Below the pieces are notes generated by a model. It was not told the DNA's origin and did no database searches. It was given only the letters and a program-made list of their open reading frames with translations. The translations under genes and the position numbers were made by a program. 64,000 bases of DNA, from the NCBI RefSeq assembly GCF_000020665.1, contig NC_011071.1, forward strand, positions 982,501 through 1,046,500, in the 5' to 3' direction. Below are positions 25,342 to 34,787 of this stretch, piece by piece (within the stretch, counting starts at the first letter, position 1; every line of letters begins with the position of its first letter). The stretch comes from Stenotrophomonas maltophilia R551-3. GTDB lineage: Bacteria; Pseudomonadota; Gammaproteobacteria; Xanthomonadales; Xanthomonadaceae.

Positions 25342-25701
25342 ATGAGCAACGAAACCCTCTTCAGCAAGATCATCCGTCGCGAGATCCCGGCCACCATCGT
25401 CTACGAGGATGACGAGGTGCTGGGCTTCAAGGACATCGCACCGCAGGCGCCGGTGCACGTGCTGTTCATTCCGAAGAACGAAATCATTCCGACCCTGGAC
25501 GATCTGCAGCCGTCGCAGGCGCACCTGATCGGCAAACTGGCACTGGCCGCTGCCGAGTACGCGCGCCGCGAGGGTTTTGCGCAGGATGGCTATCGCATCG
25601 TGATGAACTGCCGCGAGGACGCCGGGCAGACCGTGTTCCATATCCACATGCACCTGCTGGCCGGTGGGCAGCTGGGGCATTTCGGTACGCCGGGGCGTTG
25701 A
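25342..25701 (+). CDS. Histidine triad (HIT/HinT) nucleotide-binding protein
   Basis: A 119-residue HINT-type purine nucleoside phosphoramidase-like protein. It has FSKIIRREIPATIVYEDD at the N-terminus and the triad FHIHMHLLAGG (His100, His102, His104), where the central His acts on AMP-linked substrates. It follows recR by 67 bp and is closed by a strong terminator. Confidence 0.94.
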   Translation: MSNETLFSKIIRREIPATIVYEDDEVLGFKDIAPQAPVHVLFIPKNEIIPTLDDLQPSQAHLIGKLALAAAEYARREGFAQDGYRIVMNCREDAGQTVFHIHMHLLAGGQLGHFGTPGR

Positions 25702-25730
25702 GCGCACGGCATCCATGCCATGCGTGGATG

Positions 25731-25757
25731 AAAAAAGGCCGCCCGAGGGCGGCCTTT
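25731..25757 (+). terminator. Rho-independent terminator
   Basis: AAAAAAGGCCGCCC-GA-GGGCGGCCTTTT: A-run, GC-rich stem and T-run. It can work in both directions between the converging HIT and slp genes. Confidence 0.9.
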
Positions 25758-25781
25758 TCCGTCATGCCTGTACGGTGACGA

Positions 25782-26309
25782 TCACCACCAGCCCCAGCGA
25801 CCATAGCCGCCCCAGTACGGGCCATACGGGCTCGGGCCCCACGGGCCATAGGGGTAGGGCACCACATCGACCTGGCGCTGTTCCGGCCACAGGTAGATCA
25901 CATCGGCCGACAGCTTCGGCAGGCGGTAGTCATAGTCGCCGATGCGGGTGTTCTGGTAGCCGTCGATCTTGCCGATGAAGGTCACGTCACGGCCGGCTTC
26001 GAACACGGCCGGGTCGTAGAAGCCGGCGCGGCAGGCGATGAAGCGGCCGTCGCTGGCGTCGGACGAGGTGGTGTTCGGGCGGCCACTGGCGTTGAGCGGG
26101 CGCGAGATCATCTGGAAGCAGGTCTCGCCCTGGCCGGGCTTGGTTTCGATGATGCGGCCGCCCCAACGGACGGGCGTGCCGACCTGCTGGGTGGCGACCG
26201 AGTCGCGCGGGGAGACCAGGCTGAACTGTCCCTGCAGCGGCTTGGGGGCCGTGGCGCAGGCCGACAGGGCCAGCGTGGCCACAGCGGTGAGGAGGAACTT
26301 GGTGTTCAT
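25782..26309 (-). CDS. slp: Slp family outer-membrane lipoprotein
   Basis: A 175-residue lipoprotein. The ATG at 26309 has an RBS (GGAG) and starts a lipoprotein signal MNTKFLLTAVATLALSAC, with the lipobox LSAC giving lipidated Cys18. The body fits the Slp/YeaY family (DSVATQQVGTPVRWGGRIIETK; FIACRAGFYDP). The C-terminus is rich in Tyr, Gly, Pro and Trp (YPYGPWGPSPYGPYWGGYG). The start overlaps the stop of tgpA (ATGA), so it is the last gene of the moxR operon. Confidence 0.88.
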   Translation of the reverse strand: MNTKFLLTAVATLALSACATAPKPLQGQFSLVSPRDSVATQQVGTPVRWGGRIIETKPGQGETCFQMISRPLNASGRPNTTSSDASDGRFIACRAGFYDPAVFEAGRDVTFIGKIDGYQNTRIGDYDYRLPKLSADVIYLWPEQRQVDVVPYPYGPWGPSPYGPYWGGYGRWGWW

Positions 26310-28255
26310 GGGGAGGCTCCGGAAGTCGGGCGATGCCTGCGCAGGTCCCGCAATAATGAAGCGAGCTCGGTGCAAGTTCCAGCGTAACGCGCGTCGGCGA
26401 AACGCTGGCTGAGTGCCAGCAGTGCCGGATCGGGGCGGCGGGCATGTACCCGACGCGCCCAGTCCTGTGCGGTTTCATGCGGTTCGCGGGCCAGGCCGAG
26501 GGGGGCGTAGCGGCGACCCAGCCGGTGCCAGCCGCGCAGCAGCGGATCACGTTCGCGTTCGCCGCGGGCCAGCAGCCAGGCCATCCACGCCAGCGCCATC
26601 AACGCGGCCGTCACGAAGCCGGCTATCAGCTGTGCCGGCCCCAGGTCGTCCAGCCCAAGCGGCTTGAGCAGCTGCTGCTGGCGGCGCGCATCGAAGGACA
26701 GCACCAGGTCATTCCAGCCGCGGCGCAGCCAGTCGCCCATCTGCCCCAGTTGCAGCCAGCGCTGTTGCATCGGCGTGTCGGTGCCGGCCTGCAGGCGATC
26801 GTCGAGGGTGTCGAGAATACGTTCGGGGGCGACGGCAGCGGTCGGGTCGACCCGCACCCAGCCGCGTTGCGGCAGCCATACCTCGGCCCAGGCATGGGCG
26901 TCCATCCGCCGCAGCACCCAGTAGTCGCCGATGCGGTTGCGGGTACCTCCCGCGAAGCCGGTCACCACGCGTGCCGGAATGCCGGCATTGCGCATCAGCA
27001 CCACGAAGGCCGAGCTGAAGTGCTGGCAGAAGCCGGCTTTGTAGCCGAACAGGAACTCGTCGACCGGATCACGCCCTGCCGGGGGCGTGGCCAGCGTGTA
27101 GGAGAAGTCGCGGGTGATCCATTGCAGCGCGCGGCGGACGATGGCCTCGTCGTCGGCGCCGGCCTCCTGCCGCCATTGCTGGGCCAGGGTGGCGGTGCGC
27201 GGGTTGAAGCCGCCGGGCAGCTGCAGTGCCGCACGACGCAGGTAGGGTGACAGGGTGCTGTCGAACCGTGCGGGCGGGGCCGAGTGCAGGCGCCATCGGC
27301 TCAGCGACGCCAGCGGACGCTCGCTGCTCAGGCTCATGTCCGCGTCCAGCGTGCTGCCCTCGGGGGCGCGGCTGGGCAGGTCCAGCGCCACCAGCTGGCG
27401 GCGATCGGTCGGCTCGTAGTCGATCTGGTAATCCCAGCCCTGCGCGCTGGCTTCGACCGTGGCGGCCGGCCTTCGCGCGCTGGCGCGATCGCGCGACCAG
27501 CGGCGGCCATCGAAGGCGGTCAGCACCGGGCCTCGCCAGTAGCGCTGCGCCGGTTCCGGCACCGCGCCGAAGAACTGCACGCGCAGCGCCGGGGTGTCGT
27601 CGGCCATCAGGTCCAGCCACTGGTCGGGCTCCATGCTGTCGGACAGCCCCGGCGTGCCCACCGCGCGTTCGGGAACACCCCACAGCGGCGTGGCCAGGCG
27701 CGGGAACAGCCAGAAGCTGGCCAGAGCCAGCGGCAGGCCGATCGCCAGCAGGCGGCCGACACTGCGCAGCTGTCCGCGCAACGGCAGGCGGCCGGCACGG
27801 CCCTCATCATGTGCCAGGCGTTGCAGCGCAAGCAGCGTGCCGACACCGGCGAGCGCGGCCAGGGTTGTGGTCAGTGGTCCCTGGTCGAGCAGGAATGCGG
27901 CGAACGGAGCAAACAGCGCAAAGCCGAGCAGGCTGCGCGCGTCGCGCAGGCTGCGCAGTTCGCTGGATTTGATCGCCAGCATCGCCGCCAGCAGAGCGCA
28001 GCCGGTATCGCGACCGGGGCGCACCATGCCCATCTGCCAGACAATGGCGGCGAGCATGCCCAGCACCAGCAGCAGGCGCACCGGCATCGGCAGCACGCGT
28101 CGCCAGGACAGCGCAGCGGTCAACATCGCAGCGATCGCGATCACTACCGCCAGCAGCGGTGGCAACTGCAGCAGCAGTGGCAGCAGGGCCAGCGCCGCAC
28201 AGGCCAACGTCCAGGCACGCGTGCTGCGGTCCAGTTGATCGAGGGGATCAGCCAT
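26306..28255 (-). CDS. TgpA-like membrane transglutaminase (DUF3488)
   Basis: A 649-residue inner-membrane protein. About six N-terminal transmembrane segments (residues 15-200) precede a periplasmic transglutaminase-like domain with the Cys-His-Asp triad in AGFCQHFSSAF, MDAHAWAEVWLP and VRVDPTAAV. One more membrane segment (LIAGFVTAALMALAWMAWLL) and a cytosolic tail follow. TgpA of Pseudomonas aeruginosa is essential and periplasmic; the substrate is not settled. It overlaps the DUF58 gene by 8 bp and slp by 4 bp. Confidence 0.9.
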   Translation of the reverse strand: MADPLDQLDRSTRAWTLACAALALLPLLLQLPPLLAVVIAIAAMLTAALSWRRVLPMPVRLLLVLGMLAAIVWQMGMVRPGRDTGCALLAAMLAIKSSELRSLRDARSLLGFALFAPFAAFLLDQGPLTTTLAALAGVGTLLALQRLAHDEGRAGRLPLRGQLRSVGRLLAIGLPLALASFWLFPRLATPLWGVPERAVGTPGLSDSMEPDQWLDLMADDTPALRVQFFGAVPEPAQRYWRGPVLTAFDGRRWSRDRASARRPAATVEASAQGWDYQIDYEPTDRRQLVALDLPSRAPEGSTLDADMSLSSERPLASLSRWRLHSAPPARFDSTLSPYLRRAALQLPGGFNPRTATLAQQWRQEAGADDEAIVRRALQWITRDFSYTLATPPAGRDPVDEFLFGYKAGFCQHFSSAFVVLMRNAGIPARVVTGFAGGTRNRIGDYWVLRRMDAHAWAEVWLPQRGWVRVDPTAAVAPERILDTLDDRLQAGTDTPMQQRWLQLGQMGDWLRRGWNDLVLSFDARRQQQLLKPLGLDDLGPAQLIAGFVTAALMALAWMAWLLARGERERDPLLRGWHRLGRRYAPLGLAREPHETAQDWARRVHARRPDPALLALSQRFADARYAGTCTELASLLRDLRRHRPTSGASP

Positions 28256-29192
28256 GGGGCATCAGCGCCAGCGCGCGCAGGCACAGGTGGTGATGGTTGG
28301 CACCCTGGCCGGGGCCGAACGGTGGATGCGCCGGCAGCAGCAGGGTGTAGCGTCGCCCCTCGCGTTCGGCCATGCCGACCCAGCGCGCCAGCCGCGCGAT
28401 GCGTGCTTCGTGGTCCAGCGGTGCCAGCATGCGCCAATCCAGCACCACTTCGATGCCGATCGGCTTTTCATACTCGCGCACCAGCAGGCTGTCGCGGCGC
28501 GCGGAGTGCTTCCAGGAAATGCTGCGTGGCGCGTCGCCGGCGCGGTAGGGGCGCAGCTGATGCAGTTCCTCGCCACTGGCATGGGCACGCGTGTGCAGGG
28601 GGGCGTTGCCACTCTCCGGAAGTGCAGGTGCGGTTGTCTCGGCCAGTGGATAGACCAGCAGCGGTTGTTCCGGCCACACCCACGACCACGCCCGCACCAG
28701 TCCCAGTGGCTGGGTGGTGGACAGGCGGATGCGCGGCAGCTCCAGCCAGCCGCGGCGTTCGCTCGGTACCTCCAGTTCCACCTCACCGCGACCGTGTGCC
28801 GGCAGTGAGGTCCAGGCTTCGCTGTCGCCCAGCTGCAGGTGCAGGCCATGGCGCGCGCGCGGATCGCGCAGCGACAGGTCCACGCGCAGGCGCAACGGTT
28901 GCCCGGCCGGTACCGGCTCGGCGGCGATCGCATCGATCTGCACGCCGGACAGCTGCAGGTGAGCGGCGATGGCGCTGGCGATCGCGGCGGCCGCCAGCAG
29001 CAGGGCCAGCAGCAGCGCCGGGTTGTTGTTGTAGTTCAGCGCGCCCAGCAGCATCGCCGCCAACAGAGTGGCGACGAACAGGCCGAAGCGGGTCGGCAGC
29101 ACGTAGATGCGATGACGGTCCAGTCGCTGCGGCAAGGCTTCGGGCCTGCGTGGCCGAGCCAACAGCTGCATGCGTGCCCAGCGTGTGGTCAC
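28248..29192 (-). CDS. DUF58 domain protein
   Basis: A 314-residue protein with two N-terminal membrane segments (residues about 30-85, GLFVATLLAAMLLGALNY and the following helix). The DUF58 core is near the C-terminus: ELHQLRPYRAGDAPRSISW and LLVREYEKP, related to the von Willebrand A fold. DUF58 proteins are almost always coded beside a MoxR ATPase and a transglutaminase, as here. They probably act in envelope complex assembly; the exact job is unknown. Confidence 0.9.
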   Translation of the reverse strand: MTTRWARMQLLARPRRPEALPQRLDRHRIYVLPTRFGLFVATLLAAMLLGALNYNNNPALLLALLLAAAAIASAIAAHLQLSGVQIDAIAAEPVPAGQPLRLRVDLSLRDPRARHGLHLQLGDSEAWTSLPAHGRGEVELEVPSERRGWLELPRIRLSTTQPLGLVRAWSWVWPEQPLLVYPLAETTAPALPESGNAPLHTRAHASGEELHQLRPYRAGDAPRSISWKHSARRDSLLVREYEKPIGIEVVLDWRMLAPLDHEARIARLARWVGMAEREGRRYTLLLPAHPPFGPGQGANHHHLCLRALALMPHG

Positions 29193-29194
29193 GC

Positions 29195-30148
<954 letters not shown>

Positions 30149-30190
30149 GATCGTCTCAGTTCTGGAATCCACTTGATTATCCATAGAGCG

Positions 30191-32026
30191 ATGCAAGGCG
30201 AACAGCGCGCACGAACGATATTTCTCTGGTTATGGACGCTGGTCACAGCGGCCAAGCTGGTGGTGGCCGCGCGCCTGCCACTGTTTGTCGATGAGGCGTT
30301 CTACTGGCAGGAAGGCCAGCATCTGGCGGCTGCCTATTCCGATCTGCCCGGGTTGACCGCATGGCTGGCACGGCTCGGCGTGGAGATCGGCGGCCACCAC
30401 GTCCTGGCGCTGCGCCTGCCGTTCCTGGCCATGGGTGCATTGCTGCCGCTGCTGGTGGCGCGCATCGCCACGCGCTGGTTCGGCAACGTGGCCGGATGGC
30501 AGGCCGGCAGCCTGACACTGTTGATGCCGTTGTCGGCCACGCTGGGGCTGCTGGCGGTGCCGGACGTGCCGATGGCACTGGCGGCGGTGATCTGCCTGCA
30601 CGCCGGCGCGCGCCTGCTGCACAACGTCGATGCGTCTTCGGCGATGAAGCTGGCGCTGGGCCTGATGATCGGTGCGCTCAGCCACTACCGCTTCATCGGC
30701 GTCATCGGTGTTGGCTTCATTGCGTTGCTGGCGTTGCCGCAGGGGCGGCGCATGCTGGCTGATCCACGCGTATGGGTGGCGCTCGCAGTGGGCGTGCTGG
30801 CCTGGCTGCCGCTGCTGGCGTGGAATGCGGACAATCACGATGCCGGCCTGAAGTTCCAGGTGGTCGAGCGCCATCCCTGGACTTTCGAATGGGCTGGGCT
30901 GTGGTTCCTGCTGATCCAGCCGATGCTGGTCACGCCGATCCTGTGCATCGCGATGTGGAAGGTGGCGTTGGCGGGCACCCGCAGTGGTGGCGGCGCGCGG
31001 GTGCAGTGGCGTTACTTCGGCCTGGTCGGTGGTGTTTCAACGCTTGGCATCTTCCTGCTGGGGTTCTTCACCGACGTCGAGCGGATCAGCTTCCACTGGC
31101 CGTTGCCGGGCTATCTGGCGCTGCTGGTGGCGGTGCCGGTGGTGCTCAACGGCTGGCCGCGCTGGCTGCGCCGTACCGGCTGGTGGCTGGCCGGCGCCGG
31201 CATGGTGCTGGCATTCGGCTATTACCTGATGGCATCCACGCCTTCGCTGCGTGAGCAGCTGGCGGGCAGCAAGTACTACCCGCGCAACTTCGCCGGCTGG
31301 CAGCCGCTGGCGGTGGCGGTGCGCGATGAGCTGCAGCAGATGCCGGCCGGCACGCGCGTGCTGGCCGGCAACTTCAAGGTCGGGGCCGAATTGGGCTTCC
31401 AGCTGGGCAATGGTGATATCGAGGTGCTGCCGCATCCGCTCAACGACAAGCATGGCCGTACCGCGCAGCTGGCGCAGTGGGGGTTGCTGCACGAGGGCGA
31501 GCGTGCGGCGCCGATGCTGTTGGTGCTGTCGCCCAGTGACCAGCGTTACCGCGATCTGCTGGCGCGCTATCACGCCATCTGTGAACAGGTCGGGCCGTTG
31601 CCCGCGCCGCGGGTGGTCAGCAGCGACCATGGGTTCCAGCGTTTCCTGCTGTTCCGCCTGCCGGCACAGCGGGCGGCGGGTCCGTGCGTGACCCCGGCGA
31701 TGGCGTGGCTGGATGCGCCATCCAACGGTGAAAAGGTTTCGGGCACGCTTGCCGTCAAGGGCTGGGCGTTCAAGGATGGCGTCGGCCTGGCGCGTGTCGA
31801 GGTGCTGGTCGATGGCCGCTCTATCGGTGACGCGCAGTACGGGCGTGTGTTCGACGTGCGCCACACCTGGCCGGACAGCACCGACCCGCGGCATCCGGCG
31901 GTGGGCTTCGATGCGTCGCTGGATACCGCCACTCTGGCACCGGGCCGGCATTGGCTGGGCCTGCGCCTGCATGGCAACGATGGCAGCGTGGAAGAGTGGC
32001 AGGAGCAGCCGTTCGAAGTTCGTTGA
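30191..32026 (+). CDS. GT39/ArnT-like membrane glycosyltransferase with C-terminal Ig-like domain
   Basis: A 611-residue membrane glycosyltransferase. The first luminal loop has the acidic signature VDEAFYWQEGQHLAAAYSD used by GT-C (ArnT/PMT) enzymes, followed by about ten to twelve transmembrane helices to residue 360. A soluble region follows, and the last 100 residues (NGEKVSGTLAVKGWAFKDG to EQPFEVR) look like an Ig-like/Big domain. Such enzymes take sugars from polyprenyl-phosphate donors in the periplasm; target unknown. ATG 30191 is chosen over a TTG at 30173. It is divergent from moxR. Confidence 0.82.
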   Translation: MQGEQRARTIFLWLWTLVTAAKLVVAARLPLFVDEAFYWQEGQHLAAAYSDLPGLTAWLARLGVEIGGHHVLALRLPFLAMGALLPLLVARIATRWFGNVAGWQAGSLTLLMPLSATLGLLAVPDVPMALAAVICLHAGARLLHNVDASSAMKLALGLMIGALSHYRFIGVIGVGFIALLALPQGRRMLADPRVWVALAVGVLAWLPLLAWNADNHDAGLKFQVVERHPWTFEWAGLWFLLIQPMLVTPILCIAMWKVALAGTRSGGGARVQWRYFGLVGGVSTLGIFLLGFFTDVERISFHWPLPGYLALLVAVPVVLNGWPRWLRRTGWWLAGAGMVLAFGYYLMASTPSLREQLAGSKYYPRNFAGWQPLAVAVRDELQQMPAGTRVLAGNFKVGAELGFQLGNGDIEVLPHPLNDKHGRTAQLAQWGLLHEGERAAPMLLVLSPSDQRYRDLLARYHAICEQVGPLPAPRVVSSDHGFQRFLLFRLPAQRAAGPCVTPAMAWLDAPSNGEKVSGTLAVKGWAFKDGVGLARVEVLVDGRSIGDAQYGRVFDVRHTWPDSTDPRHPAVGFDASLDTATLAPGRHWLGLRLHGNDGSVEEWQEQPFEVR

Positions 32027-32037
32027 GTCCTGCTTTT

Positions 32038-32130
32038 GTAGAGTCGAGCCATGCTCGACTGCTTCTCCAAAGACAGTCGAGCATGGCTCGACTCTACAAA
32101 AAGGGCAGCCGAGCATGGGCTCGGCTCTAC
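32038..32130. repeat. Three SMAG-type palindromes
   Basis: GTAGAGTCGAGCCATGCTCGAC (plus), its inverted partner ending ACTCTAC at 32097, and a third unit GCCGAGCATGGGCTCGGCTCTAC to 32130. The first two form a large inverted repeat between converging genes and may act as a bidirectional terminator. Confidence 0.9.
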
Positions 32131-32146
32131 AGGTTGGCGGAAGCGT

Positions 32147-32716
32147 TCAGGGCACCGCGTATCCCGCCTTGCGCAGCAGCCCGCACAGCGCGATCAGCGG
32201 CAGCCCGACCAGTGCTGTCGGGTCGCGGTTGTCGATGGCCTCGAACAGGCTGATGCCCAGGCCCTCGCACTTGAAACTGCCGGCACAGTCCAGTGGCTGT
32301 TCTGCGGCCACGTAGCGGGCGATCTCGTCCTCGTCCAGCGCGCGGAAACGCACTTCGGTCAGGTCCATCGCCGTGAAGGATTCTCTGTTGCGCGTGAGAC
32401 TGATGGCGGTATGGAAGCGCACGGTGTGCCCGGACATCGCTTTCAGCTGGGCGCAGGCCGCCTCGACCGTGCCGGGCTTGCCCAGCGGCTGGCCGTTCAG
32501 GTCGGCCACCTGGTCGGAGCCGATCACCCAGGCGTCGGGATGACGGGCAGCCACCCCGGCGGCCTTGGCGGCTGCCAGGCGCGTGGCCAGGGCCAGCGGG
32601 GCCTCGCCGTCCAGCGGGGTTTCATCCACGTCCGGGCGTGTGCAGTCGAAGGGCAGGCCCAGCCGTTGCAGCAGTTCACGGCGGTAGCGGGAGGTGGAGG
32701 CCAGGATCAGCGGCAT
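32147..32716 (-). CDS. Maf-like nucleotide pyrophosphatase (YceF type)
   Basis: A 189-residue Maf protein that hydrolyses nonstandard nucleotides; the YceF branch acts on 7-methyl-GTP. Motifs: ILASTSRYRRELLQRLGLPF, the catalytic acid region VIGSDQVADLNGQ, and KPGTVEAACAQL. It lies next to yceD-rpmF, where E. coli yceF also sits, but is divergent from them. Confidence 0.93.
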   Translation of the reverse strand: MPLILASTSRYRRELLQRLGLPFDCTRPDVDETPLDGEAPLALATRLAAAKAAGVAARHPDAWVIGSDQVADLNGQPLGKPGTVEAACAQLKAMSGHTVRFHTAISLTRNRESFTAMDLTEVRFRALDEDEIARYVAAEQPLDCAGSFKCEGLGISLFEAIDNRDPTALVGLPLIALCGLLRKAGYAVP

Positions 32717-32790
32717 GCGACAATACCGGGGCAGGGCGCGGCAGTCTGGCCCGTCCGCGACGCCAGCGGCAAGTCCTGTATGGCGGGCAT

Positions 32791-32819
32791 TTGACAGCCG
32801 CCGCCCCGATCCTTAGTAT
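32791..32819 (+). promoter_or_regulatory. Sigma-70 promoter of yceD-rpmF
   Basis: TTGACA (32791-32796), 17-bp spacer, TAGTAT (32814-32819). Transcription should begin near 32826, only about 4 nt before the yceD ATG, suggesting an almost leaderless mRNA. Confidence 0.8.
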
Positions 32820-32829
32820 TCAGCGGCTT

Positions 32830-33339
32830 ATGTCCGCGAACGTGCCCGAAACGCTGGATGCCTGGCGGATGGTTGTAGCGCGAAGGCGCTTCGACGGTCA
32901 GGTCTCCCTGGCTGAATTGACCCGCCTGCAGGGGTTGGTCGCCGATACCGACGGTGAGTGTGTCTACTCGCTTGAATTCGGTCGCGACGACATCTTGCGG
33001 GTATCCTATGTGGAACTGACCATCGACACCGCGTTGCCGCTGACCTGTCAGCGCAGCATGCAGCGATTCCTGTTGCCGGTGAAGGTGACCCAGAGGCTTG
33101 GCCTGATCCGCGACGAGGACGAGGAATCGTCCCTGCCGGAGGAATACGAGGCGTTGCTGGTGCCGGAAGATGGCCAGCTGCGTCCCCTGGACCTGGTCGA
33201 AGACGAGTTGGTGCTGGCGGTGCCGGTGGTACCGCTGTCGCCCGACGGTGAAGCAGTCGACAAGGACTGGGCACCGAGCGAAGAAGAAACAAAGAAGGCC
33301 AACCCGTTTGCGGCGTTGGCGGCCTTGAAGAAACAATAG
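32830..33339 (+). CDS. yceD: YceD / DUF177 family protein
   Basis: A 169-residue protein of the DUF177 family, linked in bacteria to 23S rRNA maturation and always coded before rpmF. It shows the family pattern ECVYSLEFGRDD, LPLTCQRSMQRFLLPV (only one cysteine kept), LVEDELVLAVPVVPL and the C-terminal NPFAALAALKKQ. The ATG at 32830 fits the family's alignment. A strong promoter lies just upstream. Confidence 0.9.
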   Translation: MSANVPETLDAWRMVVARRRFDGQVSLAELTRLQGLVADTDGECVYSLEFGRDDILRVSYVELTIDTALPLTCQRSMQRFLLPVKVTQRLGLIRDEDEESSLPEEYEALLVPEDGQLRPLDLVEDELVLAVPVVPLSPDGEAVDKDWAPSEEETKKANPFAALAALKKQ

Positions 33340-33447
33340 CAGCCGGATTGTCGTCGGCGGCTGCGGCGAAAGCGAAAGTGTGCTGGGCGCTGGCGTCCTG
33401 CGCGACGATACGACGAAGCAAAAACGAACCGAGTTTGGAGCAATCCC

Positions 33448-33642
33448 ATGGCTGTCCAGAAATCCCGTGTCACCCCGTCCCGCCGCGGTATGCGCCGTGC
33501 GCATGACGCCCTGAGCGCCAAGCAGCTGTCGACCGACCCGACCACCGGCGAAGTGCATCTGCGTCACCACATCACTGCCGATGGTTTCTACCGCGGCAAG
33601 AAGGTCATCCAGACCAAGACCTCGGCCGTCGAAGAAGATTGA
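33448..33642 (+). CDS. rpmF: 50S ribosomal protein L32
   Basis: A 64-residue ribosomal protein: [20 protein letters not shown] is the typical bL32 start. The zinc cysteines found in some L32 forms are absent (a C-minus form). RBS GGAG before the ATG. It follows yceD and precedes fabH, the conserved order. Confidence 0.98.
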   Translation: MAVQKSRVTPSRRGMRRAHDALSAKQLSTDPTTGEVHLRHHITADGFYRGKKVIQTKTSAVEED

Positions 33643-33651
33643 TGTGCCGGG

Positions 33652-33681
33652 AAGGCCGCTGCCTCAGGGCAGCGGCCTTTG
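33652..33681 (+). terminator. Terminator after rpmF
   Basis: AAGGCCGCTGCC-TCA-GGGCAGCGGCCTTT: a strong stem with a short T-run, located between rpmF and fabH. Confidence 0.8.
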
Positions 33682-33733
33682 CCTTCTTTCCCGGGCTTGC
33701 CGGTGATCGGCGGCCTGCGCAACAGGAAACATG

Positions 33734-34711
33734 ATGAGCAAGCGGATCTATTCGAGGATCGCGGGCACCGGTAGCTATTTGCCGGAAAAAGTCCTGACCA
33801 ACGCCGACCTGGAAAAAATGGTCGAAACCTCGGATGAGTGGATCCAGTCGCGCACCGGCATTCGTGAACGGCACATCGCGGCCGAAGGCGAAACCACCAG
33901 CGATCTCGGCTACAACGCCGCGCTGCGCGCACTTGAAGCGGCCGGCATCGACGCTTCGCAGCTCGACATGATCGTGGTCGGTACGACCACCCCTGACCTT
34001 ATTTTCCCGTCCACCGCGTGCCTGATCCAGGCCAAGCTCGGTGTGGCCGGATGCCCCGCCTTCGACGTCAACGCGGCCTGTTCGGGTTTCGTGTTCGCGC
34101 TGGGCGTGGCCGACAAATTCATCCGTTCCGGCGACTGCCGGTACGTGCTGGTGATCGGCGCCGAAACGCTGACCCGCATGGTTGACTGGAACGATCGCAC
34201 CACCTGCGTGCTGTTCGGTGATGGTGCCGGCGCCGTCGTGCTCAAGGCCGACGAAGAGACCGGCATCCTCAGCACCCACCTGCATTCCGATGGCAGCAAG
34301 AAGGAGCTGTTGTGGAACCCGGTGGGTGTCTCGACCGGTTTCAAGGGCGGCGCCAACGGTGGTGGCACTATCAACATGAAGGGCAACGATGTGTTCAAGT
34401 ACGCCGTCAAGGCGCTGGACTCGGTCGTGGACGAGACCTTGGCTGCGAACGGCCTGGACAAGTCCGACCTGGATTGGCTGATTCCGCACCAGGCCAACCT
34501 ACGCATCATCGAAGCCACGGCCAAGCGCCTGGACATGTCGATGGAACAGGTCGTGGTCACGGTTGATCAGCACGGCAACACCTCGTCCGGCTCGGTGCCG
34601 CTGGCGCTGGACGCTGCAGTGCGATCGGGCAAGGTCGAGCGCGGCCAGCTGCTGTTGCTGGAAGCCTTCGGCGGCGGCTTCACCTGGGGTTCGGCCCTGC
34701 TGCGCTATTGA
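33734..34711 (+). CDS. fabH: Beta-ketoacyl-ACP synthase III
   Basis: A 325-residue condensing enzyme that starts fatty-acid synthesis by joining acetyl-CoA (or another primer) with malonyl-ACP. The triad is Cys116 (AACSGF), His252 (PHQANLR) and Asn282 (HGNTSS). ATG 33734 is preferred over ATG 33731 for its spacing to AGGA. In many gammaproteobacteria plsX lies just before fabH; here rpmF is the direct neighbour. Confidence 0.97.
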   Translation: MSKRIYSRIAGTGSYLPEKVLTNADLEKMVETSDEWIQSRTGIRERHIAAEGETTSDLGYNAALRALEAAGIDASQLDMIVVGTTTPDLIFPSTACLIQAKLGVAGCPAFDVNAACSGFVFALGVADKFIRSGDCRYVLVIGAETLTRMVDWNDRTTCVLFGDGAGAVVLKADEETGILSTHLHSDGSKKELLWNPVGVSTGFKGGANGGGTINMKGNDVFKYAVKALDSVVDETLAANGLDKSDLDWLIPHQANLRIIEATAKRLDMSMEQVVVTVDQHGNTSSGSVPLALDAAVRSGKVERGQLLLLEAFGGGFTWGSALLRY

Positions 34712-34742
34712 TAGTGCAAGTTACGACAACGTGAAGTCTGTC

Positions 34743-34767
34743 GTTACGGCCCCTCTGGGGCCGTAAC
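34743..34767 (+). terminator. Hairpin after fabH
   Basis: GTTACGGCCCC-TCT-GGGGCCGTAAC is a perfect 11-bp stem with only a weak T-run after it; a terminator or mRNA-processing hairpin. Confidence 0.6.
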
Positions 34768-34787
34768 GCGTTTAAGGAGGACCTGTC

